From: an uncultured Pedosphaera sp.
GTDB lineage: Bacteria > Verrucomicrobiota > Verrucomicrobiia > Limisphaerales > Pedosphaeraceae
DNA: 64,000 nt
Assembly: GCA_903918755.1 (NCBI GenBank)
Contig: CAIXFN010000075.1
Span: 1-64,000 of the forward strand
Direction of reading: 5' to 3'
Part shown: positions 1 to 7,819 of the stretch, piece after piece
Numbering within the stretch: the stretch's first letter is position 1
Layout: each line of letters starts with the position of its first letter
Translations under genes and position numbers: made by a program
The notes under the pieces: generated by a model
The model's input: the letters and a program-made list of their open reading frames with translations, nothing else
What the model was told of the DNA's origin: nothing
Database searches by the model: none

Positions 1-174
1 CAGTTCGTCCAGCCGGCGCATCACCGCCAGATTGTCCGCACTCACCTCCACCGGTTCGTAATAGTACCCACTGCGCGACACTCCGAGCAACTCGCATTGA
101 CGGCGCAGGCTCAGTTTTTCCTCCGGCGTGATCCATTCGTGCCGCTCCTTTACAGCCCCAGCTGCTTGCACTTT
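1..174 (-). CDS. IS3-family transposase OrfB, N-terminal part (3' end outside window)
   Basis: In the -1 frame relative to orfA the reading stays open to base 1. It encodes the typical OrfB entry segment: a basic stretch with CELLGVSRSGYYY, the N-terminal helix-turn-helix (HTH_21) region that precedes the DDE integrase core. No good start codon lies in this frame before the conserved segment, so it is probably made only as an OrfAB fusion by -1 frameshifting. The DDE catalytic residues would lie beyond the window edge. Confidence 0.8.
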
Positions 175-443
175 TTTTTAAGCCAATCCGCCTCCACGGT
201 CAGTTGGCCGATCTTCTCGTGGAGTTGCGCGATCAATTCCTGGCTGTCCGGCGCTTCGGGCGCCCGCGCCTCGAACAACTCCGGCAGCCGGTCACGAACC
301 ACGCCTTTCCATTGCGTCACTTGGACCGGATGCACCTGGTTTTCTCGGGCGATCTGTCCAACCGTCTTGATGCCCATCAAGGCTTCCAAACCCACCTTGG
401 CCTTGAAGGCACCAGAATACCGTTTGCGTTTTCCTTTACTCAT
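150..443 (-). CDS. IS3-family transposase OrfA (HTH_Tnp_1)
   Basis: A 97-residue basic protein beginning MSKGKRKRYSGAFKAKV, characteristic of IS3-family OrfA. An N-terminal helix-turn-helix (about residues 10-55) binds the element's ends, and a C-terminal leucine-zipper-like helix (about 65-95, ending KKKCKQLGL) mediates multimerisation. The length is normal for the family. The stop codon lies 22 bases past an A8G run, so OrfA is the terminating product and OrfAB the frameshifted, active transposase. Confidence 0.9.
   Translation of the reverse strand: MSKGKRKRYSGAFKAKVGLEALMGIKTVGQIARENQVHPVQVTQWKGVVRDRLPELFEARAPEAPDSQELIAQLHEKIGQLTVEADWLKKKCKQLGL
171..179 (-). other. Programmed -1 frameshift site (A8G) of the IS3 element
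   Basis: On the minus strand orfA reads CTT AAA AAA AAG TGC. Slipping back one base on the A8 run gives AAA GTG CAA and continues without a stop into the orfB segment. A-run slippage is the established way IS3-family elements make OrfAB. I did not identify a downstream stimulatory structure with confidence. Confidence 0.75.
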
Positions 444-507
444 AACTCCACCGATTTGACATGCCCGGCAGAGCCTGAAAAGTCTAACTTAAATCGCGGT
501 CCGAAAT

Positions 508-1074
508 TTGGGGTCCATTACTGTACTCTTACTTTTCCTGTACCCGCTGACTGTTGCCTTGATTAATCGAACTATTCGCACGCAGTTCAAAAATGGAGAT
601 CGCCTCGAGATGAGGCAGGCTTCATTATACCAAGCGTTTACGGATGGACAATGCGAGATTCATATCGAAACCACTTCGGGAAAAAAAGCCAACCTTACCC
701 TTTACGAGGGGATCTTGGACCTTCCTGTCATTGTCCTCCCTTTGAGTTCGAATGTGTTTATTTGTGTTTATGACTATGATGTCGATTTCCAGCTATTGAA
801 GATTGATGTAAGCCAGCCGTTTCAGCCAATGATGAGCAAGCTTTTCGTAAAATCGATCGTCAGGAATTCATCCTGCAAATTCGATAGAGTCGAAAACGGC
901 GACACCGCCACCTGGGAAGCGGCACGCATTGCCCTCCAACAGCTTCCAGCCAAGGACTACAAAAAGCAAGCGGCAGGGTTTAATTTACTTTTTTGCACCG
1001 CGCGCACAGGACAGCAGACTTTGGTGGAGGAGCTTAAAAAATACAGCTATCAGGGATACCCAGAGGGTTTTTAA
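508..1074 (+). CDS. Hypothetical protein, AT-rich, possibly 5'-truncated by the IS
   Basis: A 188-residue open frame of unknown family. Residues 4-20 form a hydrophobic segment (VLLLFLYPLTVAL), so the product may be membrane-anchored or exported; the rest is mixed alpha/beta with no motif I recognise. The only start giving the hydrophobic segment is a TTG at 508, inside the presumed IS terminus. The next ATG, at 610, would remove the segment. Base composition is visibly more AT-rich than the flanking genes. It may be a gene whose native start was displaced by IS insertion, or a horizontally acquired fragment. It may not be expressed. Confidence 0.45.
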   Translation: MGSITVLLLFLYPLTVALINRTIRTQFKNGDRLEMRQASLYQAFTDGQCEIHIETTSGKKANLTLYEGILDLPVIVLPLSSNVFICVYDYDVDFQLLKIDVSQPFQPMMSKLFVKSIVRNSSCKFDRVENGDTATWEAARIALQQLPAKDYKKQAAGFNLLFCTARTGQQTLVEELKKYSYQGYPEGF

Positions 1075-1283
1075 GGCCTCCTGCTCACTCTTTGCGCCGA
1101 AGGCAAGCTTTCGGGTTCGGATTCAACATAATCGAGCATCAGCCTGATGTCCCCAAGCGGGATGGTGGCAATAAGTTCCACAGGAAGCTCCCGGGTCGAA
1201 CAGCGTTCGCCCGCTGAATAGCCGGTCCATTGGTCGTAAAGCGGAAATTGCATGATCTCGGCATGCCGAAGTTGCGAAAAAAG

Positions 1284-3386
1284 TCAATTTTCTGCGAAAT
1301 CGCCCAGTTGGGCCAGGCACTTGCGGTTTTCCTCGGATAGGCGCTGGCGGTCCGGCGGGGTCAATCCCCGGGGATCAAAGCGGTATTGGTAATGGAGTCG
1401 GATGAGTTCCGACCATTGGATGCCGCGATTCGCCAGGATGGGATTGCCCCCGACGCGACGGAGCCAGGCATGGGCGGATTCTCCGGGCAAGCGCGGGAAC
1501 CCGCCGGCGGCCAGGCGACGGGCCAGTTCGAAGAACTCGGAATCCAATCCCGGCCAGACGGGCGGCGGGACGGCGACGGACTTCGGCTGGCGGCGGCGGC
1601 GGATGCCGCCGCGGTAGAAAATTTGGAACGCTAGCAGTCCTAGTGCGGGAATCAGCAGCCAAAGCAGGTATTGCCGGAGATTACTCTGTCCCCAGCGCAA
1701 ACGCGAAATCTCGAAGACCAGGCGCGACCACCCATCCCCCAGCCATTGAAACCAGCCGGTGGGCGGGGCATCGGTTTCCATCCAGGAGGTGGGCGTGGTG
1801 TCGTAGTCCTCCCAATACTTGCCCTGCTCATGCCAGACCAGACACCAGGCATGGCCGTCGTGTTGCCGGACCACGTAATGACTGCCCGCGCCTTCGTGCA
1901 CCGAAAAGCCCACGGCGTAGCGGGCCGGGATCTTAAGTTCGCGCAGCAACAGGACCGTGGCGGTGGCAAAGTATTCGCAATGCCCGCTATGGGTGCGCAA
2001 CAGGAAGCGCGTTAGGGGCGTTTCTTCGGCAGGAGCTGCTTTTTTTCCTTCCGCTCCACCCAAGGCATAGCGAAATTTTCGTTGGAAATACTGCTCGATG
2101 GTCCGCAGGGCGGCCTCCGGGTGGGCGGGATCGGTGTCCCGCAAGTGCAGTTCATCGATCACCTCCTCGAGCGCGGCCATTTCTTTGGGAGGTACTTCCA
2201 GATCGTCCGCGGTGCCAGGAGAATCCATGGTCTGCCCGGGGCCGTAGTGGGCATCGAAAATGACCAACCCCGGCCCGTTGGCCAGCACGGCGCCTTCGGA
2301 ATTATTTTGCAGGGTGAACGCGGCGAGATTATCCAGCCGGGAAACTCCCGAAGGCAGCGGCAGGAGGGAACCCTTGGGGGCCAGGTAGCAGGCCAGGTTT
2401 ACCGCAGCGGCTTTCCGCACGCCCGGCTGCAAGTCCCAGCTCGTGCCCATTTCCGGATCCGGGGTCACGGTCTGGAAGGCCTCCCGCGTGGCCCCGGTGG
2501 ACCAGATTGGGGAACGGTAGCGGCGGTAGGAGGCCTCGCGCAAATAGGTCGGCGGGGGATGATGGTCCGGGGTTTCGAGGCGCACGACAATCCGGGCCGA
2601 AAGCTTCAGCCGGGAACTTTCGCCGATGTCCGTCTGACTTTGCTGCGGATCCGAGCCCCGGCGGGCGGCCACAGAAAGCCACTGGGGATTGTAGCCTTCC
2701 AAAAAGCGCTCCAATTGGATGATGCCCCGCTGCCCGCCGAAGCCTGCCGCAGTACCCACAATCGTCCAGGCCAGACAGGTGTACCAGCGGAACCGCGGCG
2801 AACGGCGGGGCCACAGCGCCCAGATGAGCAAAATGCCCGTTCCCCAAAAAAACGTGATGTCCTGGCCCCCATGCGCACTGGCGGCAAACAGGCAGATCGC
2901 CAGGTAGGGGTAGCCCAGATGTGTGAGGCGGGGGGCGGGCAGCGGCTGCCCGCGACGCTTGGCCCGGTTCCAGCGGCGCCGCAGAATCAAGGAAACCATG
3001 GTGAGGGAGATCCCCTCCCGCGTGCTGTAAACCTGCGCCAGGACGAACGGAAACAGCGTCATGGGCAGGCTGCGCAAGAGCATCACGGCAGTGCGCGCGC
3101 TGGAGTGGCCGGCGCTGGCCTGGGTGCGAAAATTGGGATCATTGAACAGGCCGCGAAAACTTTCCGGGCCGCCGTTGGTGGAGAAGGAATAAAACGCGGA
3201 AACGATCACCAGCAGGGTGCAAAAAGTCCAGATCCGCGTAAAATCATCGTCGGAAAACTCCAGGCGGGTGCTAACCAAATGGACCGCCTCCAGCAGGACC
3301 GCGAGGGTCACGCCGATGGCCAGGAAACCGGTTTGCCAGCCCCAGAAGACCAACCCCGCGCCCAGCAGGAATCTTGGCGGTTTCAT
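1284..3386 (-). CDS. TgpA-like membrane transglutaminase
   Basis: A 700-residue membrane protein. The N-terminal third carries several hydrophobic helices (about residues 10-38, 52-68, 108-120, 158-192, 202-216; DUF3488/TgpA-type). A periplasmic transglutaminase-core domain follows, then a transmembrane helix (about 572-592) and a cytoplasmic DUF4129-like tail. The catalytic triad is visible: Cys470 in GHCEYFATA, His512 in GHAWCLVW and probably Asp529 in EDYDTTP. It is the last gene of a minus-strand operon, overlapping the DUF58 gene by 4 bases (ATGA). MoxR-DUF58-TgpA sets are widespread and linked to envelope or cell-wall processes; the actual substrate is unknown. The domain assignment is confident. 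Confidence 0.9.
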   Translation of the reverse strand: MKPPRFLLGAGLVFWGWQTGFLAIGVTLAVLLEAVHLVSTRLEFSDDDFTRIWTFCTLLVIVSAFYSFSTNGGPESFRGLFNDPNFRTQASAGHSSARTAVMLLRSLPMTLFPFVLAQVYSTREGISLTMVSLILRRRWNRAKRRGQPLPAPRLTHLGYPYLAICLFAASAHGGQDITFFWGTGILLIWALWPRRSPRFRWYTCLAWTIVGTAAGFGGQRGIIQLERFLEGYNPQWLSVAARRGSDPQQSQTDIGESSRLKLSARIVVRLETPDHHPPPTYLREASYRRYRSPIWSTGATREAFQTVTPDPEMGTSWDLQPGVRKAAAVNLACYLAPKGSLLPLPSGVSRLDNLAAFTLQNNSEGAVLANGPGLVIFDAHYGPGQTMDSPGTADDLEVPPKEMAALEEVIDELHLRDTDPAHPEAALRTIEQYFQRKFRYALGGAEGKKAAPAEETPLTRFLLRTHSGHCEYFATATVLLLRELKIPARYAVGFSVHEGAGSHYVVRQHDGHAWCLVWHEQGKYWEDYDTTPTSWMETDAPPTGWFQWLGDGWSRLVFEISRLRWGQSNLRQYLLWLLIPALGLLAFQIFYRGGIRRRRQPKSVAVPPPVWPGLDSEFFELARRLAAGGFPRLPGESAHAWLRRVGGNPILANRGIQWSELIRLHYQYRFDPRGLTPPDRQRLSEENRKCLAQLGDFAEN

Positions 3387-4726
3387 AGTCGGGCCAATCC
3401 TTCCGCCAGCCGGCCGACTTCCAAGGCATGCAAGCGCCCGGTCGGCCCCCCGAAAGGTCCCGGATCCAGCCGGGTGTCGGCTCCGGCGGGAACAATTACC
3501 AAAGCCAGGACCGGCACGCCGTAACCCAGAAGTTTGCGCACCAACTCCCGGCGTTCCTCATCCCAGGCCAGAAGCACGCAGATACAACCGCTTAAGCGAC
3601 TGGCATGACCCAGCATCAGCCGTTCCAAAGTGGCTATCGACTGATCCCCGCAAGGCTGCACCGTGGCCAGAATCTCGAGCATTTGATCCGCATGCGCCAA
3701 TCCGCGGCCAGTGGTGAAGCAAAAAGCCTGCGCGCCCACAAACAGCAGGTCCAGCAGTGATTCCTGGGTCTGCACGGCCCAGGCAAAGGAGGCCGCGACG
3801 GAAACCGCCTCCTCGAAAACCGCGCTGTGGCGTTGCCGGGTGAAAGTATCCAAGACCAGGGCATGCCGGACAAAGTACTCATCCTGGAACTCTTTCACAA
3901 TCGGTCGCCCCGTCCGGGCCCAACTGCGCCAGTGAATATGCCGCACCGGATCTCCCCGCCGGTAATCCCGCAAGGAAACGAACTCATCGCTTTGTCCGAC
4001 ATTGGAAGTGAGATTCACCCCCCCTTCCTGGTATTTCAACGTACCGGGCAGCTGCAACGTCGGCAGCGGATAGCGTTTGGGCAGGATGAGCGCCCGCTGG
4101 GGCGCGGGGGTTCGCGAAAAGGCCCGGAACAACCCCAAAGGATCCGGACGCGCCAGAGTCACCCCGGTAAAGTGCAGGAGACCGCGGCGGTTGGGGGTCA
4201 ATTCCAGGCGCACTTCCTGCTCGGCATCAAGTAACAAAGTGGCGACGGCCTTTTCCTTGATGTTGATCGCCTGAAAAACATCATGGTGGGGACGCTGGCC
4301 GATCTTGAAAGAGCGGAAGTACTCGGCATCCGCCAACTGCTCGGCCCGCCATTCCTTGAGCGAAGGCCGGGGATCGGCGAGATCCTCCAAAACGGTCAGA
4401 CCGACCTGTGGGCGGGGACTCAGACTCCGCAAATGCAGCCGGTAGGAAAAGGGCTCGCCGACGGTCCCAAACCGCGGGAGGGTACGGGAGGCGGTAAAGC
4501 GGAGGCGGAAGAACCAACTGAACAAAAAAGCCTGCAGCAGAAGGCAAAACAGCAGGGCAAACACCTGGTAGGCCACGGTGTTTTCCGTGTCTGCCCCCAG
4601 CATGGCCGTGATGGCCAGACCACCGAGCAAGGCCAGTCCCGGGGGCGCAAACCGGCGCAGCACCCAGTGGCGCGTCCCGGACAGCATCCGCTGCAGGCGA
4701 TACAGCAGGCGCCAAAGCAGATTCAT
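3383..4726 (-). CDS. DUF58 domain protein (MoxR-associated)
   Basis: A 447-residue protein with two N-terminal membrane helices (about 29-44 and 52-72) and a large soluble part. The DUF58 signature SLRDYRRGDPVRHIHWRSWA starts at residue 251. A von Willebrand A-like segment follows, with HALVLDTF around 288-295 as a possible metal-site start. DUF58 proteins are typically partners of MoxR ATPases, probably clients or adaptors in assembling an envelope complex. The next gene overlaps by 4 bases and the MoxR gene lies 11 bases upstream, so translation is probably coupled. Confidence 0.9.
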   Translation of the reverse strand: MNLLWRLLYRLQRMLSGTRHWVLRRFAPPGLALLGGLAITAMLGADTENTVAYQVFALLFCLLLQAFLFSWFFRLRFTASRTLPRFGTVGEPFSYRLHLRSLSPRPQVGLTVLEDLADPRPSLKEWRAEQLADAEYFRSFKIGQRPHHDVFQAINIKEKAVATLLLDAEQEVRLELTPNRRGLLHFTGVTLARPDPLGLFRAFSRTPAPQRALILPKRYPLPTLQLPGTLKYQEGGVNLTSNVGQSDEFVSLRDYRRGDPVRHIHWRSWARTGRPIVKEFQDEYFVRHALVLDTFTRQRHSAVFEEAVSVAASFAWAVQTQESLLDLLFVGAQAFCFTTGRGLAHADQMLEILATVQPCGDQSIATLERLMLGHASRLSGCICVLLAWDEERRELVRKLLGYGVPVLALVIVPAGADTRLDPGPFGGPTGRLHALEVGRLAEGLARL

Positions 4727-4737
4727 AAATTCCGCCC

Positions 4738-5754
4738 TTAAGCCGGAACCGGCGTCTTCTTCAAAAGTTCTTCCACCACGCCCCGGCCGCTGGCGCCGGA
4801 AAAGCGCGCCTGCGGATCCATCACCACGCGGTGGGCGATGACCGGGACCGCCAGTTCCTGGATTTGATCGGGCGTCACAAAATCCAATCCTTCGAACAGG
4901 CTCAGGGCCTGGGCGGACTTCATCAAAGCCAACGAGGCCCGGGGACTGGCGCCCAATTGGACGCCAGCGGCCTTGCGGGTGCCGCCTACCAGATCAACGA
5001 TGTACCGCTTTAACTCCGCGCTCACCAACACACTCTCCACCGCTTGTTTCAGGCTGACCACCTCCGCGAGGGTGGCGCAAGGCCGCAGGGAATCGAGCGG
5101 GTGGACGTGTTGTTGCGCCGTCAACAGGAGGGCTTCCTCCTCGGGCGGGATGTAACCCAGGGTGAACTGCATCGCGAACCGGTCCATCTGAGCTTCGGGC
5201 AGCGGATAGGTGCCGCGAAACTCCACCGGATTTTGGGTGGCGATCACAAAAAACAGCTCCGCAAGTTGATGTCGTTCGCCCTCCACGCTCACCTGATTCT
5301 CACCCATGGCCTCCAACAACGCGGACTGCGTGCGGGGCGAGGCCCGGTTGATCTCGTCCGCCAGCAGAATGTTGGTGAAGATCGGCCCTTCATGGAACCG
5401 GAATTCCTGATCGCGTTGGTTGAAGATCGAGACGCCGAGAATGTCAGACGGCAGGAGATCGGGCGTAAACTGAACCCGTTTGAACCGGGCATCAATGGAG
5501 CGGGCCAGGGCCTTGGCGAGGGTGGTCTTGCCGGTGCCTGGAAAATCCTCCAGCAACACGTGCCCCCCGCCAGCGAGCGCGGCCAGTAACCGGCGCACGG
5601 CACCCGTCTGGCCTTGCATGACCTTGCCTATATTGGCGGCAATCCGTTCATAAATCTCGCGGGCCGCCAGTTGGCTGGGAGGTGGTGGCGCGGCACCTCC
5701 CCGGGAACTGACTCCCAAGGTGCCGGCCGAGGTGGAAAGCGTTGGCCGAATCAT
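4738..5754 (-). CDS. MoxR-family AAA+ ATPase
   Basis: A 338-residue AAA+ ATPase. Walker A is DFPGTGKTT at about 70-78 (Lys76), Walker B is LLADEIN at about 130-136 (Asp133, Glu134), sensor 1 is FVIATQNP at about 169-176, and the MoxR-typical GTYPLPEAQMDRF follows. The first 25 residues are low-complexity and Ala/Pro-rich, so the true start could be later, though no better-supported start codon is evident. It heads the MoxR-DUF58-transglutaminase operon. MoxR ATPases act as chaperone-like remodelling factors for their DUF58/VWA partners. Confidence 0.93.
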   Translation of the reverse strand: MIRPTLSTSAGTLGVSSRGGAAPPPPSQLAAREIYERIAANIGKVMQGQTGAVRRLLAALAGGGHVLLEDFPGTGKTTLAKALARSIDARFKRVQFTPDLLPSDILGVSIFNQRDQEFRFHEGPIFTNILLADEINRASPRTQSALLEAMGENQVSVEGERHQLAELFFVIATQNPVEFRGTYPLPEAQMDRFAMQFTLGYIPPEEEALLLTAQQHVHPLDSLRPCATLAEVVSLKQAVESVLVSAELKRYIVDLVGGTRKAAGVQLGASPRASLALMKSAQALSLFEGLDFVTPDQIQELAVPVIAHRVVMDPQARFSGASGRGVVEELLKKTPVPA

Positions 5755-5864
5755 TCCCGGGTCTTCCCGTTCAACAGTCGCGCTGCGTTTGGCTCCATAT
5801 TATTAGCCGCATCCTAATTAGCGCTGCCAGCCACCGCAAATCAAATCCGGGATTGGCTTGGGAC

Positions 5865-5880
5865 GGCGGGTCGGCCCGCC
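5865..5880 (-). terminator. GC-rich hairpin downstream of the DUF5069 gene
   Basis: GGCGGG-TCGG-CCCGCC forms a perfect 6-bp stem with a 4-base loop, 27 bases after the minus-strand stop at 5907. There is no T-tract on the minus strand, so it is not a canonical intrinsic terminator. It may stop or stabilise transcripts, or simply be an extragenic palindrome. Confidence 0.3.
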
Positions 5881-5906
5881 AGCCCGCCCGGAGTTAGACG
5901 GATCGG

Positions 5907-6329
5907 CTAAATCCGCTTTTCATCGGCATCGATAAAATCCACGAACGTGGTGATATCTTCCCGGTGTTCCAAACCGCATTCCACTTTCCGGGTCTGCAAA
6001 CGCTCCGTGATTTCGCCGCCCTCGGTACCACGCTGGAGGATAAAATCCCGGAACGCCGCCTTTTCATCGTCCGTCTTCTGGACATTCTTGGCCACCCAAT
6101 CGGCCACCTGGCCATCGGTGATGGAGTTCTCCACCAGTTCGATCATCTGCTCGGCCGTGACGCCGGCCGCCTTCAGCCAGGCCGCATCAAATCCCTTGGT
6201 GAAATTCGTCTGATAATCCGCCGGCAACTGGCCCACCAGATGCAAACGAATCTTGTCCACAAACCGCGGCAGGTACACCCAGCCTGACATCACTTCGCGC
6301 GGACTGCGCGGATAAATTAAATTTTCCAT
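5907..6329 (-). CDS. DUF5069 domain-containing protein
   Basis: A 140-residue soluble protein beginning MENLIYPRSPREVMSGW, which matches the DUF5069 family seen mostly in PVC bacteria; function unknown. A longer frame begins at 6374, but the family's conserved YPRSPRE segment starts right after the internal ATG chosen here, and a GGAGGG lies 16 bases upstream of it. The conserved W-x-LPR-x-VDKIR segment (about residues 17-28) is present. It stands alone and diverges from the flavoprotein gene, with about 95 bases between the two starts. Confidence 0.8.
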   Translation of the reverse strand: MENLIYPRSPREVMSGWVYLPRFVDKIRLHLVGQLPADYQTNFTKGFDAAWLKAAGVTAEQMIELVENSITDGQVADWVAKNVQKTDDEKAAFRDFILQRGTEGGEITERLQTRKVECGLEHREDITTFVDFIDADEKRI

Positions 6330-6424
6330 CGCCGCATATTCCAATCCCTCCGCGCTTCTGTCAATCATCCACACGCAAATACAATTTGCTTCCCCCCGCC
6401 GATGGCCCGATCCTATTTCTCATC

Positions 6425-7819
6425 ATGACAGCCCAATTCGATCTGGCGGTTATCGGCGGCGGGAGTGGCGGTTATGCGGCCGCCCGCACCGCGGCGGCCG
6501 CGGGTTTGCGCACGGCGGTGGTCGATGGCGCCCGCGAACTGGGCGGCCTGTGCATCCTCCGGGGATGCATGCCCACGAAGGCCCTCCTGAGCGCCGCCGA
6601 AGTCCTGCATCGCGCCACCCATCCGCAAGCCTGGGGGATTCGCAGCGCCCATGTCGGTTTCGATTTCGCGGCGGTCATGGAACGTAAAGACGCCCTGATC
6701 CGGGAGTTCGCCGAATACCGGCAGGAACAACTGGCCAAGGGCAGTTTCACCTTGGTGCGGGCGCAGGCCCGTTTTGTCAGCCCGCACGAAATCGCGCTCA
6801 GTAATGGCGGGAGCCTGACCGCCGATCACTTCATCATCAGCACCGGCTCGACCATAACCCACCCTCCCCTGCCCGGCCTCGCCGCGACCGGCTGCCTGAC
6901 GAGTGACGACGCGTTGTCACTTTCAAGTCTGCCCGCCTCGCTCATCATCCTCGGCGGCGGGGCCATTGCGATGGAATTCGCTCAATTCTTCGCGCGGTTT
7001 GGGGTGGCGGTGACGGTGATTCAACGCGGGCAACACGTCCTGCGCGATTTCGATCCCGATGCGGCGGCCGTGGTGGAGGAAGTGCTCCGCCGCGAGGGAG
7101 TGACGATCCATACCGGGACGGAACTCCGCGAAGTCAGTGGTGGCAGCGGCAACAAGAGCGTGCGCTTCCTCCAGGCCGGTCAGGAGGTAACCGTCAGTGC
7201 CGCGGAGATTCTCCTAGCCCAGGGCCGGGAGCCCAACACCGCGGGATTGGAGTTGGGGGCGGCCGGCGTGGCGGCGGAGAACGGCCGCATTATAACGAAC
7301 GAGGAAATGCGCACTTCCGCCCCGCATATTTTCGCGGCCGGCGACTGCACTGGAAAGCATGAGATTGTCCACATCGCCATCCAACAGGGGGAGATTGCCG
7401 CGCACAACGTCGCCCAGCCCACCCGGACGCGCCGGATGGACTACCGCTTGCTTACGTCTGTGGTCTTTACCGAACCGCAAATCGGCGTGGTGGGATTGAC
7501 GGAAAATCAGGCCCAAGCCGCGGGGATTCCATACCTGGCGGCGGCCTATCCCTTCGCGGATCATGGAAAATCCATGATTATGGAGGCGCGGGACGGATTT
7601 GTAAAATTGCTGGCGGACCCGCATTCCGGAGAAATTCTCGGGGGCGCCTGTGTGGGACCGCAGGGAGGCGAACTGATCCATGAGATCATTGCCGGGATGT
7701 CGAAGCGCATGACCGTACAGGAACTGGCGGTCCTGCCGCATTACCATCCCACCCTCGCGGAAATCTGGACTTATCCGGCGGAGGAATTGACGGCCAAAAT
7801 CCCCGCAACATCCCCGTGA
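6425..7819 (+). CDS. Dihydrolipoamide dehydrogenase-like FAD disulfide oxidoreductase
   Basis: A 464-residue class I pyridine nucleotide-disulfide oxidoreductase. FAD-binding VIGGGSGGYAA lies near residues 9-19. The redox-active disulfide is Cys43/Cys48 in GGLCILRGCMPTK. The NAD(P)-binding IILGGGAIAMEFA is in the middle, and the C-terminal dimerisation domain supplies His441-Glu446 in HYHPTLAEIW. Lipoamide dehydrogenase, mercuric reductase-like and related enzymes share this plan. No 2-oxo-acid dehydrogenase genes and no extra metal-binding cysteines are seen nearby, so the substrate is open. The ATG at 6425 was chosen because FAD-domain homology starts there; the frame extends to 6386. Its stop overlaps the next gene's GTG by 4 bases. 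Confidence 0.88.
   Translation: MTAQFDLAVIGGGSGGYAAARTAAAAGLRTAVVDGARELGGLCILRGCMPTKALLSAAEVLHRATHPQAWGIRSAHVGFDFAAVMERKDALIREFAEYRQEQLAKGSFTLVRAQARFVSPHEIALSNGGSLTADHFIISTGSTITHPPLPGLAATGCLTSDDALSLSSLPASLIILGGGAIAMEFAQFFARFGVAVTVIQRGQHVLRDFDPDAAAVVEEVLRREGVTIHTGTELREVSGGSGNKSVRFLQAGQEVTVSAAEILLAQGREPNTAGLELGAAGVAAENGRIITNEEMRTSAPHIFAAGDCTGKHEIVHIAIQQGEIAAHNVAQPTRTRRMDYRLLTSVVFTEPQIGVVGLTENQAQAAGIPYLAAAYPFADHGKSMIMEARDGFVKLLADPHSGEILGGACVGPQGGELIHEIIAGMSKRMTVQELAVLPHYHPTLAEIWTYPAEELTAKIPATSP

Larger units (their letters stand above)
1..517 (-). mobile_element. IS3-family insertion sequence, partial (cut by the window start)
   Basis: Two overlapping transposase frames on the minus strand (orfA, then orfB in the -1 frame) with an A8G slippery run between them give the classic IS3 layout. 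The orfA-side terminus is inferred near 517, where the minus strand begins TGGACCCC about 74 bases before the orfA start, a plausible IS3-type inverted-repeat end. Only about 0.5 kb of an expected 1.2-1.5 kb lies in the window, so the other terminus and any target duplication cannot be seen. The exact boundary is an inference; the transposase identity is firm. Confidence 0.85.

Noticed and set aside
1071-1253. 60-codon minus-strand frame downstream of the transglutaminase
   Set aside because: No family, no ribosome-binding site and overlap with another frame; too weak to call.
2082-3524. Long plus-strand open frame (480 codons) opposite the transglutaminase gene
   Set aside because: Low-complexity Gly/Arg/Pro/Gln-rich product with no domain; it is the antisense shadow of a well-supported gene in GC-rich DNA.
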